Below are positions 9,132 through 21,205 of a DNA stretch of 64,000 bases, piece after piece. The position numbers were made by a program, and so were the translations under genes. Numbering within the stretch: position 1 is the stretch's first letter; each line of letters opens with the position of its first letter. The notes under the pieces are model-generated. The model did not search any database and had not been told where the DNA came from. It saw only the letters and a program-made list of their open reading frames with translations. Source of the stretch: Stachybotrys elegans (lineage: Eukaryota > Ascomycota > Sordariomycetes > Hypocreales > Stachybotryaceae); contig JAGPNK010000008.1 of the NCBI GenBank assembly GCA_020746835.1, positions 1,798,001 to 1,862,000 on the forward strand, read 5' to 3'.

Positions 9132-11516
9132 TCAAACTATCTCAAAGACTCCTGTGATGACATCTCCATATGTCGCAGCATCGTCTGGCCTAATGACCTT
9201 CTGGTCAGGTGCGTATTCATCGAGAGAGAAATCTTTGGCTGCACTGCGTTTCTGAAGGCGGCGCAGAGCCCGGCTGTCTATATCGTAAAACCCGAAGCGC
9301 TTGAAAGCGGTGCGGTCACTGGTCGGACATAGCAGTAGCCCTGGTGCCTTGTCAAAGTATTTTCCAGCATCGAGTGCGGCGATATCGTCCTCACATCGTT
9401 CTATCTCTGTGGTCTTTGACGTCTTACTTTCACCACCTCCACCCTTTTCCATCTCCCATCCTTTGTAAAATTTGAGCTGGTCTTCGGAGGTCTTTCGTAG
9501 GTAAGTGGAAATTTCCAGTGATCGTGACGACTCCTGGCTGAATCGTTGCTCGTGAAGAGCCAAGGGAAGGAAGTAGGCCTCTTCATAGATGCTCCACGAA
9601 ACGGGTTCATCAATGCAGTCTGCCACAATTTCTCCTGTAGCCCGCATTACCGTAAGGGGGGAAGGTCCTGACGTTTTGTCAATACCTAGACGGTGCATCT
9701 GGCCATATATGCGAAGAACCCCATTCGATACCTGACCAAAATCATCATCTGGATTCTTCAACACAGTGGTGATGTCTAGTATCAGAGCCAGCGGTCTGGA
9801 GGTGAAGGTACCACCGTTTGTCGATACGGCTTTACCAGAGAGATCGAGGTGCACGTAACTCTCAACATTTCCATCTACCCACGTCCAGGACCAACTCGGC
9901 GCTCTATACACGCTTGCTCTCTTCGAGGAGTCCCAGCGCTTGTCATACATCCCGGCCTGGGTTGTTCCTCGGATTCGTCTGTCCGTCTTGGGTATCGACC
10001 AGAGAAGATCCGAAATGAGCGTCTTCTTCCATAGACCTGCCACACATTCATCGCCAGTTTGCCTCTGAACAGCACGCGCGAGACCGGAAATGGCTGGTAG
10101 TTTGTCCGCTGGATGCGTCAATTCCATCGGGCCATACTCTTCAATGAGACGTCTCCAGATGGCGTAGGGCTCTTGCTTGTGGCTGGGAGAGTTGACTAGC
10201 AAAGAATTTGGCTCCATGGAAGTAAACACATTGGTGGTGCGCTTGAACCCGGCTGAAGCGCCAAGGAGCTCCCGTAGAACCCCTCTAGGAAATTCTTCAG
10301 CTGCAGCTTTTTCACAGCATTCCCAGGCTACTTGGTCAAATGTGAAATGCAAAACCCGTGGGGCAAGAGCCCGCTCCTGTAAGACCCAACCGCGGGAGTT
10401 GATATCTGCTTCCGTTACCCGCTCTCTCCAGAATGCTAGGTCGATTACACGTTGCCTGTCTCCGACAGCGGGACTCCATGTTGTGCGGAGAACACGAGGA
10501 TGCATCTCAAACGAACTCGTAAGCCCAGTCTCGGGATTGGAAGCCGACGTAGCCGAGATGTTGAGAAACGAATTTGAGTAAACATCTGCCATCTTCTGGA
10601 TCTCCGTGGCCCAGTCGCCGTCTTGGCTCTGAATGATGCAGAGTGAGTCAATCCAGATGAAGGATATCTGGAGCTGCGCGGCCGCATCAATGGCGTCTTT
10701 GAACGTCAATGGAAGTTATTGGCGGTCGATACCGGTGGTGAGTCGTTCTTGAATGTTGGCACTGGATGTGACGTATTTCGGAGTCTGGTCTTCTCCCCAC
10801 CGATGACTCAACGTCAGATATCTGCTCCTGTGGAAGTTGACCGGCAGAGAGGCGGTTTCAACCAAGCGATAGCGAGCTTGGGCAGGCATGGGACCGAATG
10901 GTACATGAACAAGTCGGGTAGGGAAGAATCCTGATCTTTGGCGCGCCTTGCATGCCGGATGGGAAGAGACACAGTTGGAGATCCAGCTCTGCACCAAATT
11001 CCACCTCTTTAACTTCAGTTCGCTCTGGCTTGGAGCTGCTATCATCATTCGACCGGCGCTGGTCATTTGGAGTCTGGTTTGGAACTGAAAGGCCAAGTCT
11101 TCATCATCACTCGAATTCATGTTGCGGAGAATGTATCGCTTTGACTCTGCTCCTTTGCTTAAGGGAGAGTTCAAAACAAATTCCAGCGCGATTGTGTTTG
11201 GTAATTCTCTCCTCTTATCGGTCGACACATAGCTCTGGTGTAGGAAGCGATAGGTAATTCCAGAGCCAATATACGCATGAACAAAAGACGCTCCGGTAAT
11301 AAAGGTCGGGTTGGCGGCATACTCCTCAGGTGTTTTCTGCTTGAAAAAGAAGCGCCAGAGATCAATGCAGATGCGGCAGCCCGACAAGGCTGATATACAT
11401 AGACGAGAGATATCTGGATGATGGGGTTCATAGTAATCGTGGTCCGTCAGCGACCATCCTGGTGGTTGGGTCCTCGGCTCCTTGAGGGCAATAGAAGCGC
11501 ATGCGGCGCAGGACAT
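9132..11516 (-). pseudogene. HET-domain (heterokaryon incompatibility) gene split by one in-frame stop
   Basis: ATG at 11516, then 266 codons, a TAA at 10718-10716, and the same frame continues for over 500 codons to 9132. The first part has the Cys-rich N-terminus (SCAACASIALKE) and the first HET motif (YLTLSHRWG). The second part starts LPLTFKDAI and contains WIDSLCIIQ, DWATEIQKMADVYSNS and NISATSA, the core HET motifs. The stop lies between the two, where intact relatives read straight through; no intron of normal length can remove it. HET proteins are TIR-like death-inducing domains used in vegetative incompatibility. Flanking sequence shows no further stops or shifts, so the loss is recent, or the stop is read through, or it is a sequencing error. 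If translated as two pieces, neither has a complete HET domain. Confidence 0.85.
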
Positions 11517-12350
11517 ATTGAGTGCCTTTCCGTTTCCTCGGCTCTTGATGTCGCTCCCTTTGAAGGGATTGTATCGGACGTAGAGCAGGATTTATGAATT
11601 GAACAGGCTGTACTGTTGGAGCCTAAGGGCCACTATTCTTATATGCGATTCGGAAGGCTGGGTGGAATAGCTTCTCGTTCAATAATCAGGGATCAGATGG
11701 CCTATCATCACGGGTTTATCTTGATGTAGCTGATCGTTGTGGCCGGAGTCAAGGTATCCAGAACTTTAGGTGGCTGTGTGGGCTATCATACAACAGGTTA
11801 TAGGGTCGATTCTTATTATCGGACATCTTTTCCAAACGGGAAAGGCGTGGTGCAGCTGAGGATTCAATTCAGGACTGGGTCTTGGTTCCAACGCCCACCG
11901 TTGCTGCCTACTGTCTGCTTCTAATTGAAGAGGGCGGCTCAGATCAAGGTGGATCGGAGGCTGTGCAAAAACCGCTTTATGGTATGGCTGGCTGTGGCCA
12001 AGTACACCAGTCAAGAATAATGCCGTGACTTTCATGGTGAGTCGCAGCGTTCATTGATTCATCTCATATATTTAAGAAGTTCCTGACTCTATATGATGTT
12101 GTAGGTGCATGCAGTTGTAGAAAAAAGAATAATAGTATATGCGAACAATAGTGGCCTTGCTGCCCGCAGGACCAAAGAACAGAGCCAAACAATGAAGGGA
12201 TCCCTGACTCTATATCTAGATTGCCAATCGTGTGTACTTCAAAACACCTATCGAGAACTTTCCCTGGCCAATATCTGGACGAGGAAGTGCCGAAAAGTCG
12301 CACGGCGGTCTGGAATTAGGGCGACCAGAAAAGAAGACTCTCAGAACCAG
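11517..12350. other. Intergenic region, no gene seen
   Basis: The short ORFs on both strands (11739-11924, 12064-12303, 12105-12437) have no recognisable domain. It contains the HET gene promoter (11517 upward) and the 3' flank of the C2H2 gene. Confidence 0.5.
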
Positions 12351-14135
12351 TCAGGTGGTCTTCTCGTGGCTGGCTTCATCAATCTCAAAGCCTCGTTCCC
12401 ACTCCTCCTCGAAGACAGGTCCAAATATGTAATCTGAAATGTCGAAGCACATGGAGTCAACTGCTTGACTCTGAAAAAAACCGACTTCGGTTTCGAGCTT
12501 CTCCTTATCACGGGGAAAACGGACCGCCGATGTGCTTGGCGGTTTAACTGTACCGTCATAATCTGCGAATTGAATGGTTAGATTAGAAGTTAAAACGCAA
12601 ATGATGGCCTTACATGGAGATGGCAAAGGAGTAGTGGAGTCGATCTTGAAGAGAATGCGGTACATCTGATTCCACCGCTCCTCTCCGCTGAGACGCAGCT
12701 CTCCAACAGGCCTCCTCCGTCTCAGCTCAGCTTCCTGCAGTTTGTTGAATCCCAGGATGGGGTCTGGGTCAAGCGAGGCGTTGTCCCGCGTTACACAGGG
12801 AGTATCGCGGCGATGGTGTTCCCTGAGCCTTGTCTCATTGGGAAATGTATCTCCGCAGCGGTTGCATGCATGAAGCTGGTGATTTCGGAAAATATGTTCC
12901 CTGGTGATGAGTCGCCAGTTAGTTGAAATCTGGACTTTGAAGGACTCCTTACGCACTTTAGCCGAGACGTCTCGGTGAATCCAGGGCCAGAGCAAACACG
13001 TCGTGAGCCATACTTGTCTGGATCTCGCTTATGGTAGGGACACGCAAATCTCGGGACTTGGTAATCTGCCTGCTTGATACGCTTCGTGCGATACCGGAGC
13101 TGTGCATCCTGGCTTGTCGAGTGAAGACTGCTTGTTTGGGCAGTGTCATTCGAGATGTCTTTAAACCTTGACTGTAGGCTTAGGCTACCCGAGACCCGTT
13201 TCCGATCGCCAGGTACTGGAGATGGCAATACGTCCCGGGCAGGACCATTGTCGCCAAAACGGAGGCCACTCTTGTAATCTGCCAGCCTCAGTTCCTCAGC
13301 AGACAAATCCGGGCACAGGTGCGCAGAAAAGATGCTTTGGAGTAATTCGATCCCGCGTTTTGGCCCGGCATTTTGAACAATACAGGGCTGGAATAATGTG
13401 ATATTGTCGGATGAAAGACGTGGCGCACCAATCGAAGCAACAGTCGTGATAAGGCCACTGCTGGGGATTAGTGTCATGTCTAAAGCCTCAATGCTCGATT
13501 CTCTATCCTGTTGTTGGACAAGACTCCTTAGATGCAGCATTTCGCGGTTGCTCTCGAAGCTCGCGAAGAAAAAGACAGAAACAAGAAGCAGAATCAGTGA
13601 AAGTGAGAGCACGATCACAATCACAATCATCATGTGGCTCAAAACAAAGTCTAGTTCAGCGGCAGGCAATGTAACCTTGGCCAATGCCCGGGATGTGAGA
13701 CGCTGAAAAGGGTGAGGGGAATGGACTTTGACGTGGGGAGGTGGTGGGAGGGACATGGCAACGGCATCCTCGCAGTCTGGAGATGCCACCCCGGCTTCCT
13801 ATGAGGGCAGTGGTCAGCGTCGCTTCGTACCTCAGGGCAGAGCATCGTACCAGAATCTCCTTGCACTGCTCCATGTAGTCTTTCAACGCGGTCCACTCGG
13901 CCAACTCCAATGCTTTCTTGGACAAATCTTGGCCGTTGAACCCAGGAACCAAGGAAACAATAGCCACAGTCATGCTGACAAAGGCTACCGCCCAGCCTGT
14001 CACGGCTATCCCGTGGTCCGAGAACCATGTCCGTATGCGCTTGGAAAAAGGGACGGCACATCTGCGCGTGGATTGAGAAAGCGGAGTGGGTGGAGGAGCC
14101 GCCGGGCGCAAGGGACCGGGCGGCACAGGAGGCAT
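12351..14135 (-). CDS. Membrane-anchored C2H2-type zinc finger protein
   Basis: Four exons (14135-13851, 13798-12957, 12900-12614, 12562-12351) give 541 residues; all three introns (52, 56, 51 nt) have GT-AG ends and the phases close. A proline-rich N-terminus is followed by two hydrophobic segments: GIAVTGWAVAFVSMTVAIV in exon 1 and a very strong one, MMIVIVIVLSLSLILLLVSV, in exon 2. The C-terminal third is a fungal zinc-finger module: FACPYHKRDPDKYG, then a Cys/His finger spanning the exon 2/3 junction, then CNRCGDTFP...HHRRDTPC, ending in a conserved ERWNQMYRILFKID helix. The same module occurs in the gene at 55.9-58.9 kb. Exon 1 frame is open up to a TGA near 14290 without another ATG, so 14135 is the best start. 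Role unknown; a membrane-held DNA/RNA-binding or signalling protein is possible. Confidence 0.75.
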
Positions 14136-15534
14136 CTGAATGAACCTAGATGTTGAAGCTGGAAGCCTCACTTCACCAGAGGAGAAGAGGTCCTGGGTGG
14201 ACGCGGAGCTCGAGATCCCAGCTTGTTGAAGCAAAGTCAAGTGTTCCAAGAGGCAGCGGCTGAGCCGAGGCTGAGCAGAGGCGCAGCGTCAACGCGCAGA
14301 ATGGATACATGAATATGCATGCTTGTATGCAGGCCATAAGCACGTGACGCAAATTGATCAGGCTGTCGCGGCGGTCTTCTTCAAGCTGTATAAAGGTCAA
14401 GCATACGCTATTGTTCCAGGAGGTCGTGGATAGATAGGCTTTACACTCCCATGCACTACTAGTACAACCCTTTACAGGTGCACTTCTGGAAAACCAGGCA
14501 TCATAGCGCATGCTCCCGCGTGTCAATGATCCAGATATCATCTTGCAAAGTCTGGACCTTATCCATGACTTTACATCTATGTAGATACACCTTGCATACA
14601 ATGAAACACTCGATAATATCCTAGAACACGTGTTATATTGGTCGACCCGTAATCCGATTGGAGTAAACACTCGCTCTTCCGTTAGAAATTTATACCTGTG
14701 GTGAAATACAATTTTACAGTATATGAAGCGACATATTTTGTTTTCCATCCAACCGCCTCGTCTATATGTAGAGAGTAAGGCCATATCACCAGATACGCTA
14801 CGGCTCCCAAACTACGGTACCTTCTTGACATGTATGGCACGTTTGCCGCATGATGCTTTTGGAAGTGAGGGCCCTCGGTTGAGACCAATTCAGAAGCCAC
14901 GTCAAGCCCACGAAAGCCCCCGGGACCTTCATTTTCAGAATGGAACACAGGTCAGGCCGAAATAAGATAATTCCGTGGGTGTCTCTGTGTGTCAGTAGAG
15001 CCGTCAGGCACGTTGTTTCTGTCATCGGCAAGCTGGTGATTATTGGGATCGTCTGTGACCAATATGAATAGCTGAGTGATGAGTGAGTTTATGTATTGCA
15101 ACTGACTGACCCAACTATTCAGTCAAATTGTAGGCGCCGAAGATTACGCCCTTTTACTCCTACCAGCCACGGCGAGGTCTCGTTGAACAGAAGACCAAGT
15201 CTTCTATAATCATAATAATAAATGTTACAAGCCCAGCCTCCTCAGAACACACGCCGACGAACTATATGTACACACATCGAGTCTGCTAGCCGGAGGTCCC
15301 CCCGACTATATACGATGTTGCTGCCGCAGCCGCAGCCCCCTCATTATTCTCCAGCTCCGGCCGACGGGGGATGTAAGCTACAGTTTGATGATCCCCTGAT
15401 TGTTTGACTCCCGGGTTTTCTTTTGGTTCTATCTGTAGCAAGGCCACTATTGTTCGTATATACAATTGTTCCTTTTTCCACGCTGCACGCACCTACTCTA
15501 TCATGTATTGGTTATGGAAAGTCATAACTAAGGC
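14136..15534. other. 1.4-kb intergenic region, no gene seen
   Basis: The longest ORF (14173-14784, minus) overlaps the C2H2 gene's upstream region, lacks any recognisable domain and is rich in rare-looking codons. The segment 15180-15530 is AT-rich in places and forms the 3' flank of the NB-ARC gene. Confidence 0.5.
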
Positions 15535-18500
15535 CTAGCACAAGGACGGCTCAGTTTCCGGCCCATCCTCATCGGCCATCCAACGCCTATAAGCTTGGCC
15601 GGAGCGTTTGGTAAATAGGTGCTCCGCCCCTAGGACAGTGTGGCTCAGTTGAAAGCAGTGATCCATCAAGCCAATAGCATCATCACGCCGGCCTTGGCTC
15701 CTCCTCCAAGACATAGCCTGGTCATACATCGCTTGCAGAGAGCTGGGATGCTTGTCTCCAAAAATCTCTAGCCACAGCGTTCGCACTTTGTCCGCAGTTC
15801 TCCGGGAGTCGCTGTGTCGACGCTGTTTACGGTAGGTGACCGCGAGAGATGCCATGCTATCGATTGTATGCAGGTGTCGTTCTCCCAGTACTCGTTTCCG
15901 AAGCTCATATATCCTCTTATCCACCAGCTCCCTCTCTATCCACCGCCTATGATCATAGAAGTAGTCGGAGACTCGAGTCAAAAGTTCTGATACCTCCCTT
16001 TCCTTGCCACAGATCTCTGCCAGCTCGCCTACCTGTACCGCATGCGTCACATATTCCTCGCAGTCCGCCCATCGTTTGCTCCCTCGCTTGGGGAACAGCA
16101 TGACCACAATCTGCAACGCTGCAGTTGAGAAATATACTTGTTTTTCGAGCGCGTAGGGCTGGTTGCGCGTCGCCTCTTGCACAAGCTCGTGCATCTTGTA
16201 ACTCGGCGTGCCCTCTTCGTCGCGATGCAGCTCGAGGAACGCAAACTCTCCCAGGCGAGCAACCGCTTTCGCCACCGGATTCTCCTGCCACGATGTCGCC
16301 TTCGGTCTCCTATCGCCGAACAGACCAGCTTCCATCATGATATTTAATGGGATGTTTTTATTGTTGACGTAGGCGATAATATTCAAGATTTTATAAGCCA
16401 TCTCGTCGTCTCGCCGGATCTGGTCAATGGATATTTTCCAACTGAGAGGCGCGTATTGTGCACACCATTCGGGTTTTGTCGCCTGTAAGTGTCGCAATTC
16501 GTCTCTTGCCCGTTTCAGCAAGTCCAGGTACTCACGTATCGACGTAGATGTCGTCCGCATGTACGCGCCAACCTGCGAGATGGCCAGAGGGAGAAACTCC
16601 AGTTCCTCGAGTAATACCTTTGCGAGGTCGGCTTCCTCGTCGCTAATGCTCTCATTTCTCGACGTACCGAGTAGCTGGATCGCCTCGCCTCGGCTCATTT
16701 GGCTGATATCGATCAGCACCGGCCGCACGCAAGAGAGCTTGTTGATGATGTTCCTGCTGTGGCTCGTCCACAACACCGTCCCGTTACGGCCCGATGGCAA
16801 GGATAAATATAAGCTCGCCATTTCCCCCGTCGAATCCCCATGCTCGTCATTTAATACAGCGGGGGACCTTTTTTTAGGAGGGTAAAACAGCGCAGGGTCG
16901 TCGGCATTATCGAGGACGAGTAGCCATGGCGGGTTGCGTTCGATTCTGTCGCGCACGGACGCAAGCAGCACATCACTGTTGAGACCCTCTCTAACGCCCA
17001 GCTTTCTCGCGATAATCATATAATCCTGCGTGAACGTAGTCTTGTTCGCGGCATTGACCCAGAAGACGGAGCAAGTGGGATCGCAGCATCGGCGGTAGGC
17101 ATATTCGAGCGCCACCTGGGTTTTCCTTTGGCTGGCCGTTAGACCGGAGCCGCTATGATATCAACATCAAATGACATACCCGGAGCCATTGGGGCCAAAG
17201 AGAGCGGCTCTATGAAATTTGTATGTCGGATATGTCGACGGTAAGCGTGCCTCGAGCTGGACGAAGATGGGAGAACGGTCGGTCATGTCCTTGTTGCGGG
17301 GGAAGGGTATCACGCGGTGGGGTTTGTGGTCGATGGGATGGCTCCCTGATCCCGCAGAATAGGGTCAGATAGAAAGGAACTTCCGGAGCTGGAAGGTGAA
17401 ACTAACCACTGGTATGCATATTCTCCATTTGAGATAGCAGTTGCGTTATGATTGGATCTGGAGCGCTTGTGTCAAGATCCGCATCAGTCGACTCCGAAAG
17501 TTCCTGTTGAAGCTGGGACCATTCTTGGACAGCTGACGTTGGGAGGTCTTCTGGGAACTTCATCAGAATCTCAATCTCTTCAGGCGACCACTGTTCATCG
17601 TAATCGTTCAGGCTTCTCTGTGAACCATGGTCCAAGCTAACCCCCATCGATGGAAACTCCAGTGGTAGGCCATCTAGCAGATCAGCACCGCTAGGATCGT
17701 AGACTTCTGAGTTTTTATCGACGACATTTGCTTCGGATGTAGCCCAACTTAACTGTGAAGTAGCCTCCGTCTGGTCTTCGAAGTATTTGGAGCTGTCGAA
17801 TGCCAACTGCCTCAGATGCCCGGCGACATGCTTCGCCAATAAATCGAGCTGGGCAAGTTCGTCTAGTTCCTGCTTCTCCTCGACCACATTTTGGCGGTTT
17901 GAAAGATGGTAACCACATATGGGACAGGTATTTCTCGGTCTCTTGCGACGTTTCTGATAAAGTTCAGCAATTGCGACCTTTTCCGCGTTAGTACAATCAG
18001 AGTGGTGTGAATCGAGATGCTCTTGGAAGTGATCCTCTTCAGAAAATTCCTCCTCGTTGTGGTCAATGTCACAAACCCAGATATATGGCTCGTGTATTAG
18101 CTGTGGCCATTCAGTGGTGTGGGCATCCCTCATATGTTCAGCCCATGTGTCAAAATCTTGGAAATCATGCGGCCCTTCTTCGCAATTTTCGGAAAGACAT
18201 ATGAAAGGGCAAAGGTCTTTGTCAACATGCCGTCTGCGAGTAGTGTTAGTAAAGTGGTGTTCCATATATCACAGGCCACCAGGATGATGACGTACGCCCA
18301 AGCAACTCCCTGCATCTCGTGCTCTTTCAGTGGTTGACAGCAATACGAACAAGTCGGCTCTGCATGGTTAGGCAGACACTTTGGCGGATCTGGGTAGTCT
18401 TCAGGTGCCTCAGCCATAAAGGTAGAGCTTATTTCCGAAGAAGACACAATAGACGGACCTCTGTCTCGCCTCAGTCTAGCAATCACAGACGGGGTCGGGA

Positions 18501-19422
18501 CGGGCTTTGAGGCATCGGTTCCGAAACGCACACCGTCCGTGGGAGAACGGACGGGAGTTTGCGTTGTTGAAGCCACTCCCTTTTCCATGGGGGTTTGAAT
18601 GATCTGCTCCTCTCCCTCCGTGTCTTCTCCAATTGAAGGTAGGGGAGAGAGGGGTTGAGCGCTCCTCTGCGGTATATTCCCTATTGGCTGAGTGTTTGTG
18701 TGTCTTTCAACCTTGGACTGGTGCCTGCGGAGGTATATGAGCCGAAGGCGTCGAGTTGACATGCTGGAAGCCAGACGCCACCGAAGGGAAGGGGTGGCAG
18801 TCTTGTACTTGAACCGAACAATGTTTTTCGACAGTTGAGTATAGTTTTCGTATTCGTGCCGCTGTTTGTTGGCATTGATGCGCTCATCGAGGGCAGGGAT
18901 AGAATATTTCCTGATCATAGCTCCAATCCGCTTGAGTCTGTTTATGCTTGCCTCGATAGCCTCCAACGCCTCTGAAGGCGTTCCCTCGAGCCCCGATATG
19001 CTGGTGACCTTATCGTAGGCGGAAGCATCGGGATCCGTCGAAGTGACTGCTAGCAGCTCAGCAACATGCTTTCACGGAGACAATGGGCAATGGAGCGAAT
19101 ACTCACGAAATTCCAGGTTTATCTGTATAACCGACAGCATCTGCAAAAAGAGGCTGCGGATTTCATCGCTGTATTGTAGACGTTTATCCAGCGACGAGTT
19201 GAATGGAGCAAATACACCGAGATAAGACTCCCAGACGTAGAAGTGTTGCAGCTGAAGGTGTGCTTCTTCTTGCGAAGCTGACCGCGGAGAAGAGCTGGTA
19301 TACTGGGAAAACAGCCCTATACAGGCTCGGGCGGCATGGAAGATGTCACGTCTATCCTCGACGAGCTCACTCGAGCCGCCTCCACTGGCCGGCTCCCAAG
19401 GCTTAGGTGCTTGTTGTGCCAT
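15535..19422 (-). CDS. C2H2 (AcuF-like) - NB-ARC - TPR fusion protein, candidate NLR
   Basis: Five exons (19422-19107, 19046-18296, 18233-17407, 17345-17180, 17125-15535) join in phase into 1216 residues; introns are 60, 62, 61 and 54 nt. The N-terminal half has an alpha-helical region, then Cys/His clusters (CSYCCQPL, HVDKDLCPFICLSENC, WVCDIDHN, TCPICGYHL, HVAGHLRQLAF) typical of the fungal C2H2 family I recall as 'oxidoreductase AcuF-like'. The second half starts IPFPRNKDMTDRSPIF, then NB-ARC with Walker A GPNGSGKT (682-689) split by the last intron, Walker B WLLVLDNADD, LPLAISQVGAYMR and the winged-helix MHELVQEATR, ending in TPRs. Between the two parts there is no usable ATG, and a start at the only Met would remove the conserved IPFPRNK box, so one gene is favoured. 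An alternative is two genes with a mis-seen first exon. Confidence 0.75.
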
Positions 19423-20286
19423 CTAGTTATGAGTATGTCTGCCTGATCTTGAACGTGTCATGAATCGAAGGCTTTGCGTGAAGCATGAAAATATCCAGAT
19501 TGCCTGGTTGCGGGGTTGGTCTGTGGGGAGCCACGGCGCCGATTCAAAAAGGCGGGGTAGGCTTGGATGTTTCCGATGGCAGCAGTGGATAAGAGAGTAA
19601 TAAATAGATGAAAAAGATGTCTCAGGCAAATGAGCTACTGGATCGAGGCAAGGCAGCCAAATTTACTAGCAACCGAGGCCCTATTTATAGCCAACCCTAG
19701 CTACTATACCGTAGTGGTATGTAGCTATCCAAGCCAAGGGAGGCTTTTATTGTTCTCTAGGTATGAATGGCTTTGCCTTTGTTGGTGAAAATAGCAGCTT
19801 TTCCGCACGGCCTCTGGTGTGGCGCTTCTAGTCCAATCCCACACCAAAGAGTTCCTACACAAAGCCTACAATAAAGGGGCATGGAGGAACAGACAACCCA
19901 ATTCAGAGGCATCGGCCAGTTTCACAGGACTCTGCCGGCCTGAACCCGTGACAGTATTGCTAAGGTTGGCACACAGTTTGAGGAGGGCCGTACTCTAGAT
20001 TCCTGAGTCACTGATATCTGTTGTCTTCAGTCTTATTAGAAGATATCGAATGCAGGAGATAGATAGTAAGCCATACAGCGATTCAAGGCAGGAGAGTGAG
20101 AGGCACGCGCAAGGGGGGAAAGAGAACAATATGAAGGGCGAGTAACCTATACCAACAGTAACGGTTGCCCTCTTACCTACATAACCAAGAATAGTATCAG
20201 ACAATAAAGGGATCCTTAGAATTACCTACTGCCTAGCTAAGTGTCGTCTATTGATTTAATATCGTCTTTATAAGGAAAGCCCACCT
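19423..20286. other. Intergenic region, no gene seen
   Basis: Promoter side of the C2H2-NB-ARC gene and 3' flank of the gasdermin-like gene. Short ORFs (19423-19629, 19995-20204) have no domain. A small inverted-repeat-like stretch (TATACCGTAGTGGTATGTA, near 19706) is present, but I cannot tie it to a transposon. Confidence 0.45.
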
Positions 20287-20373
20287 TTATTCCTCTTGGT
20301 TCTCGCCAGCCGTAGGAAGAACCAGAATAACCTTGTCCCCATTCTCATCCTCTATCTCCTCAGTCAATTGCAT
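20287..20373 (-). other. Out-of-frame acidic tail ORF after the gasdermin-like gene
   Basis: Immediately past the stop of the gasdermin-like frame, a second frame runs ATG 20373 to TAA 20287 and codes for 28 acidic residues containing EEIEDENGDKVILVLP. The composition fits a C-terminal tail. It could be joined to the main frame by an intron I have not resolved, by a frameshift, or be chance. Confidence 0.4.
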
Positions 20374-21205
20374 GTCGCTAGATAGTCCTCGGGAGAAACA
20401 TCATCATCATACATGAGCACCATATCCATGGCGTTGTCAGCATCACGTGAAACTCCTCCGGACATCACGGCCTTATTCCGATACGTCTTGTTCCGCACCT
20501 CTTCACGATGATACCAGATCTTCTTGACGCGGAAGGCGACGATGAAATCGGTGGAACCTTCCCAGCTCTGACCTTCCGCGGATGAGCTTGACAAGCCCGT
20601 CCTGCCGCCGACTTGAACGGGGGCTCCCGGCGGACTCAGGCCACCGTCTAACATCAGACCTTTCTCCTTGCTCCGGCTGCTCTGGAGTGAGCTCTCTCGA
20701 GCAATCTTGAGCCCAGTCACCACTGGCACATAGCGTCAGCAAGACACCCGTTACCGAGAATTACCATGTCAAGAAAAGCGACAAACTCACTATAAACAGG
20801 ACGCTTGAACCCTCCGTACTCAAGGAACTGGTTGACTTCCGGCAATTTGACGCTTTTCGCGATATACTCCGTAGTGGGATCAAAAGTCAGAGTATCAAGG
20901 TTCTTGCAGCTCAGAACATCACTCTTGTCCTTCCTGGAGTAGGCGCCGGCCCCTACCCCGACACCCACGAGGCCCAAGACTCGAGCAACGAGGCCGAGCT
21001 CGCCAGAGATGAGCTGGCTTCGAGATGCTGTGAAGCCAGACTTGGTGTCGACGAGGTTTTGATCATCTTGCGGGACTTCCAGGACGCCGCGACGATTGAG
21101 AGGTACAAACTCGGTCAAGTTGTCCAGGATATGACCGAGTTTGATCGGTCCATCCGGCGGGGGAGCCGTTGTCCAGTTGGGAGCAAGAAAATAGGTTCTC
21201 ACCAT
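20364..21205 (-). CDS. Gasdermin-like pore-forming cell death protein (HET-Q1/RCD-1 type)
   Basis: Two exons (21205-20791 and 20722-20364, 68-nt intron, phase 1) give 257 residues. The N-terminus YFLAPNW...DGPIKLGHIL and the mid-protein block VYMVTGLKIA, formed exactly at the exon junction, followed by DFIVAFRVKKIWY, are what I recognise in fungal gasdermin-like proteins. These are kept inactive by a short C-terminal tail; a protease removes it and the N-terminal part then permeabilises membranes. The neighbour, transcribed divergently from 508 bases away, codes for a subtilisin-like protease, matching the Podospora HET-Q1/HET-Q2 arrangement. The visible frame stops at 20364, and an acidic tail-like ORF follows in another frame, so the true C-terminus is uncertain. 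Family assignment rests on motifs and context, not on a search. Confidence 0.8.

Noticed and set aside
10716..10718. Intron removing the stop in the HET gene
   Set aside because: No GT-AG pair of normal fungal size around the stop keeps both HET motifs in frame.
14173..14784. 203-codon minus-strand ORF upstream of the membrane-anchored C2H2 gene
   Set aside because: It overlaps the C2H2 upstream region in a different frame and matches nothing.
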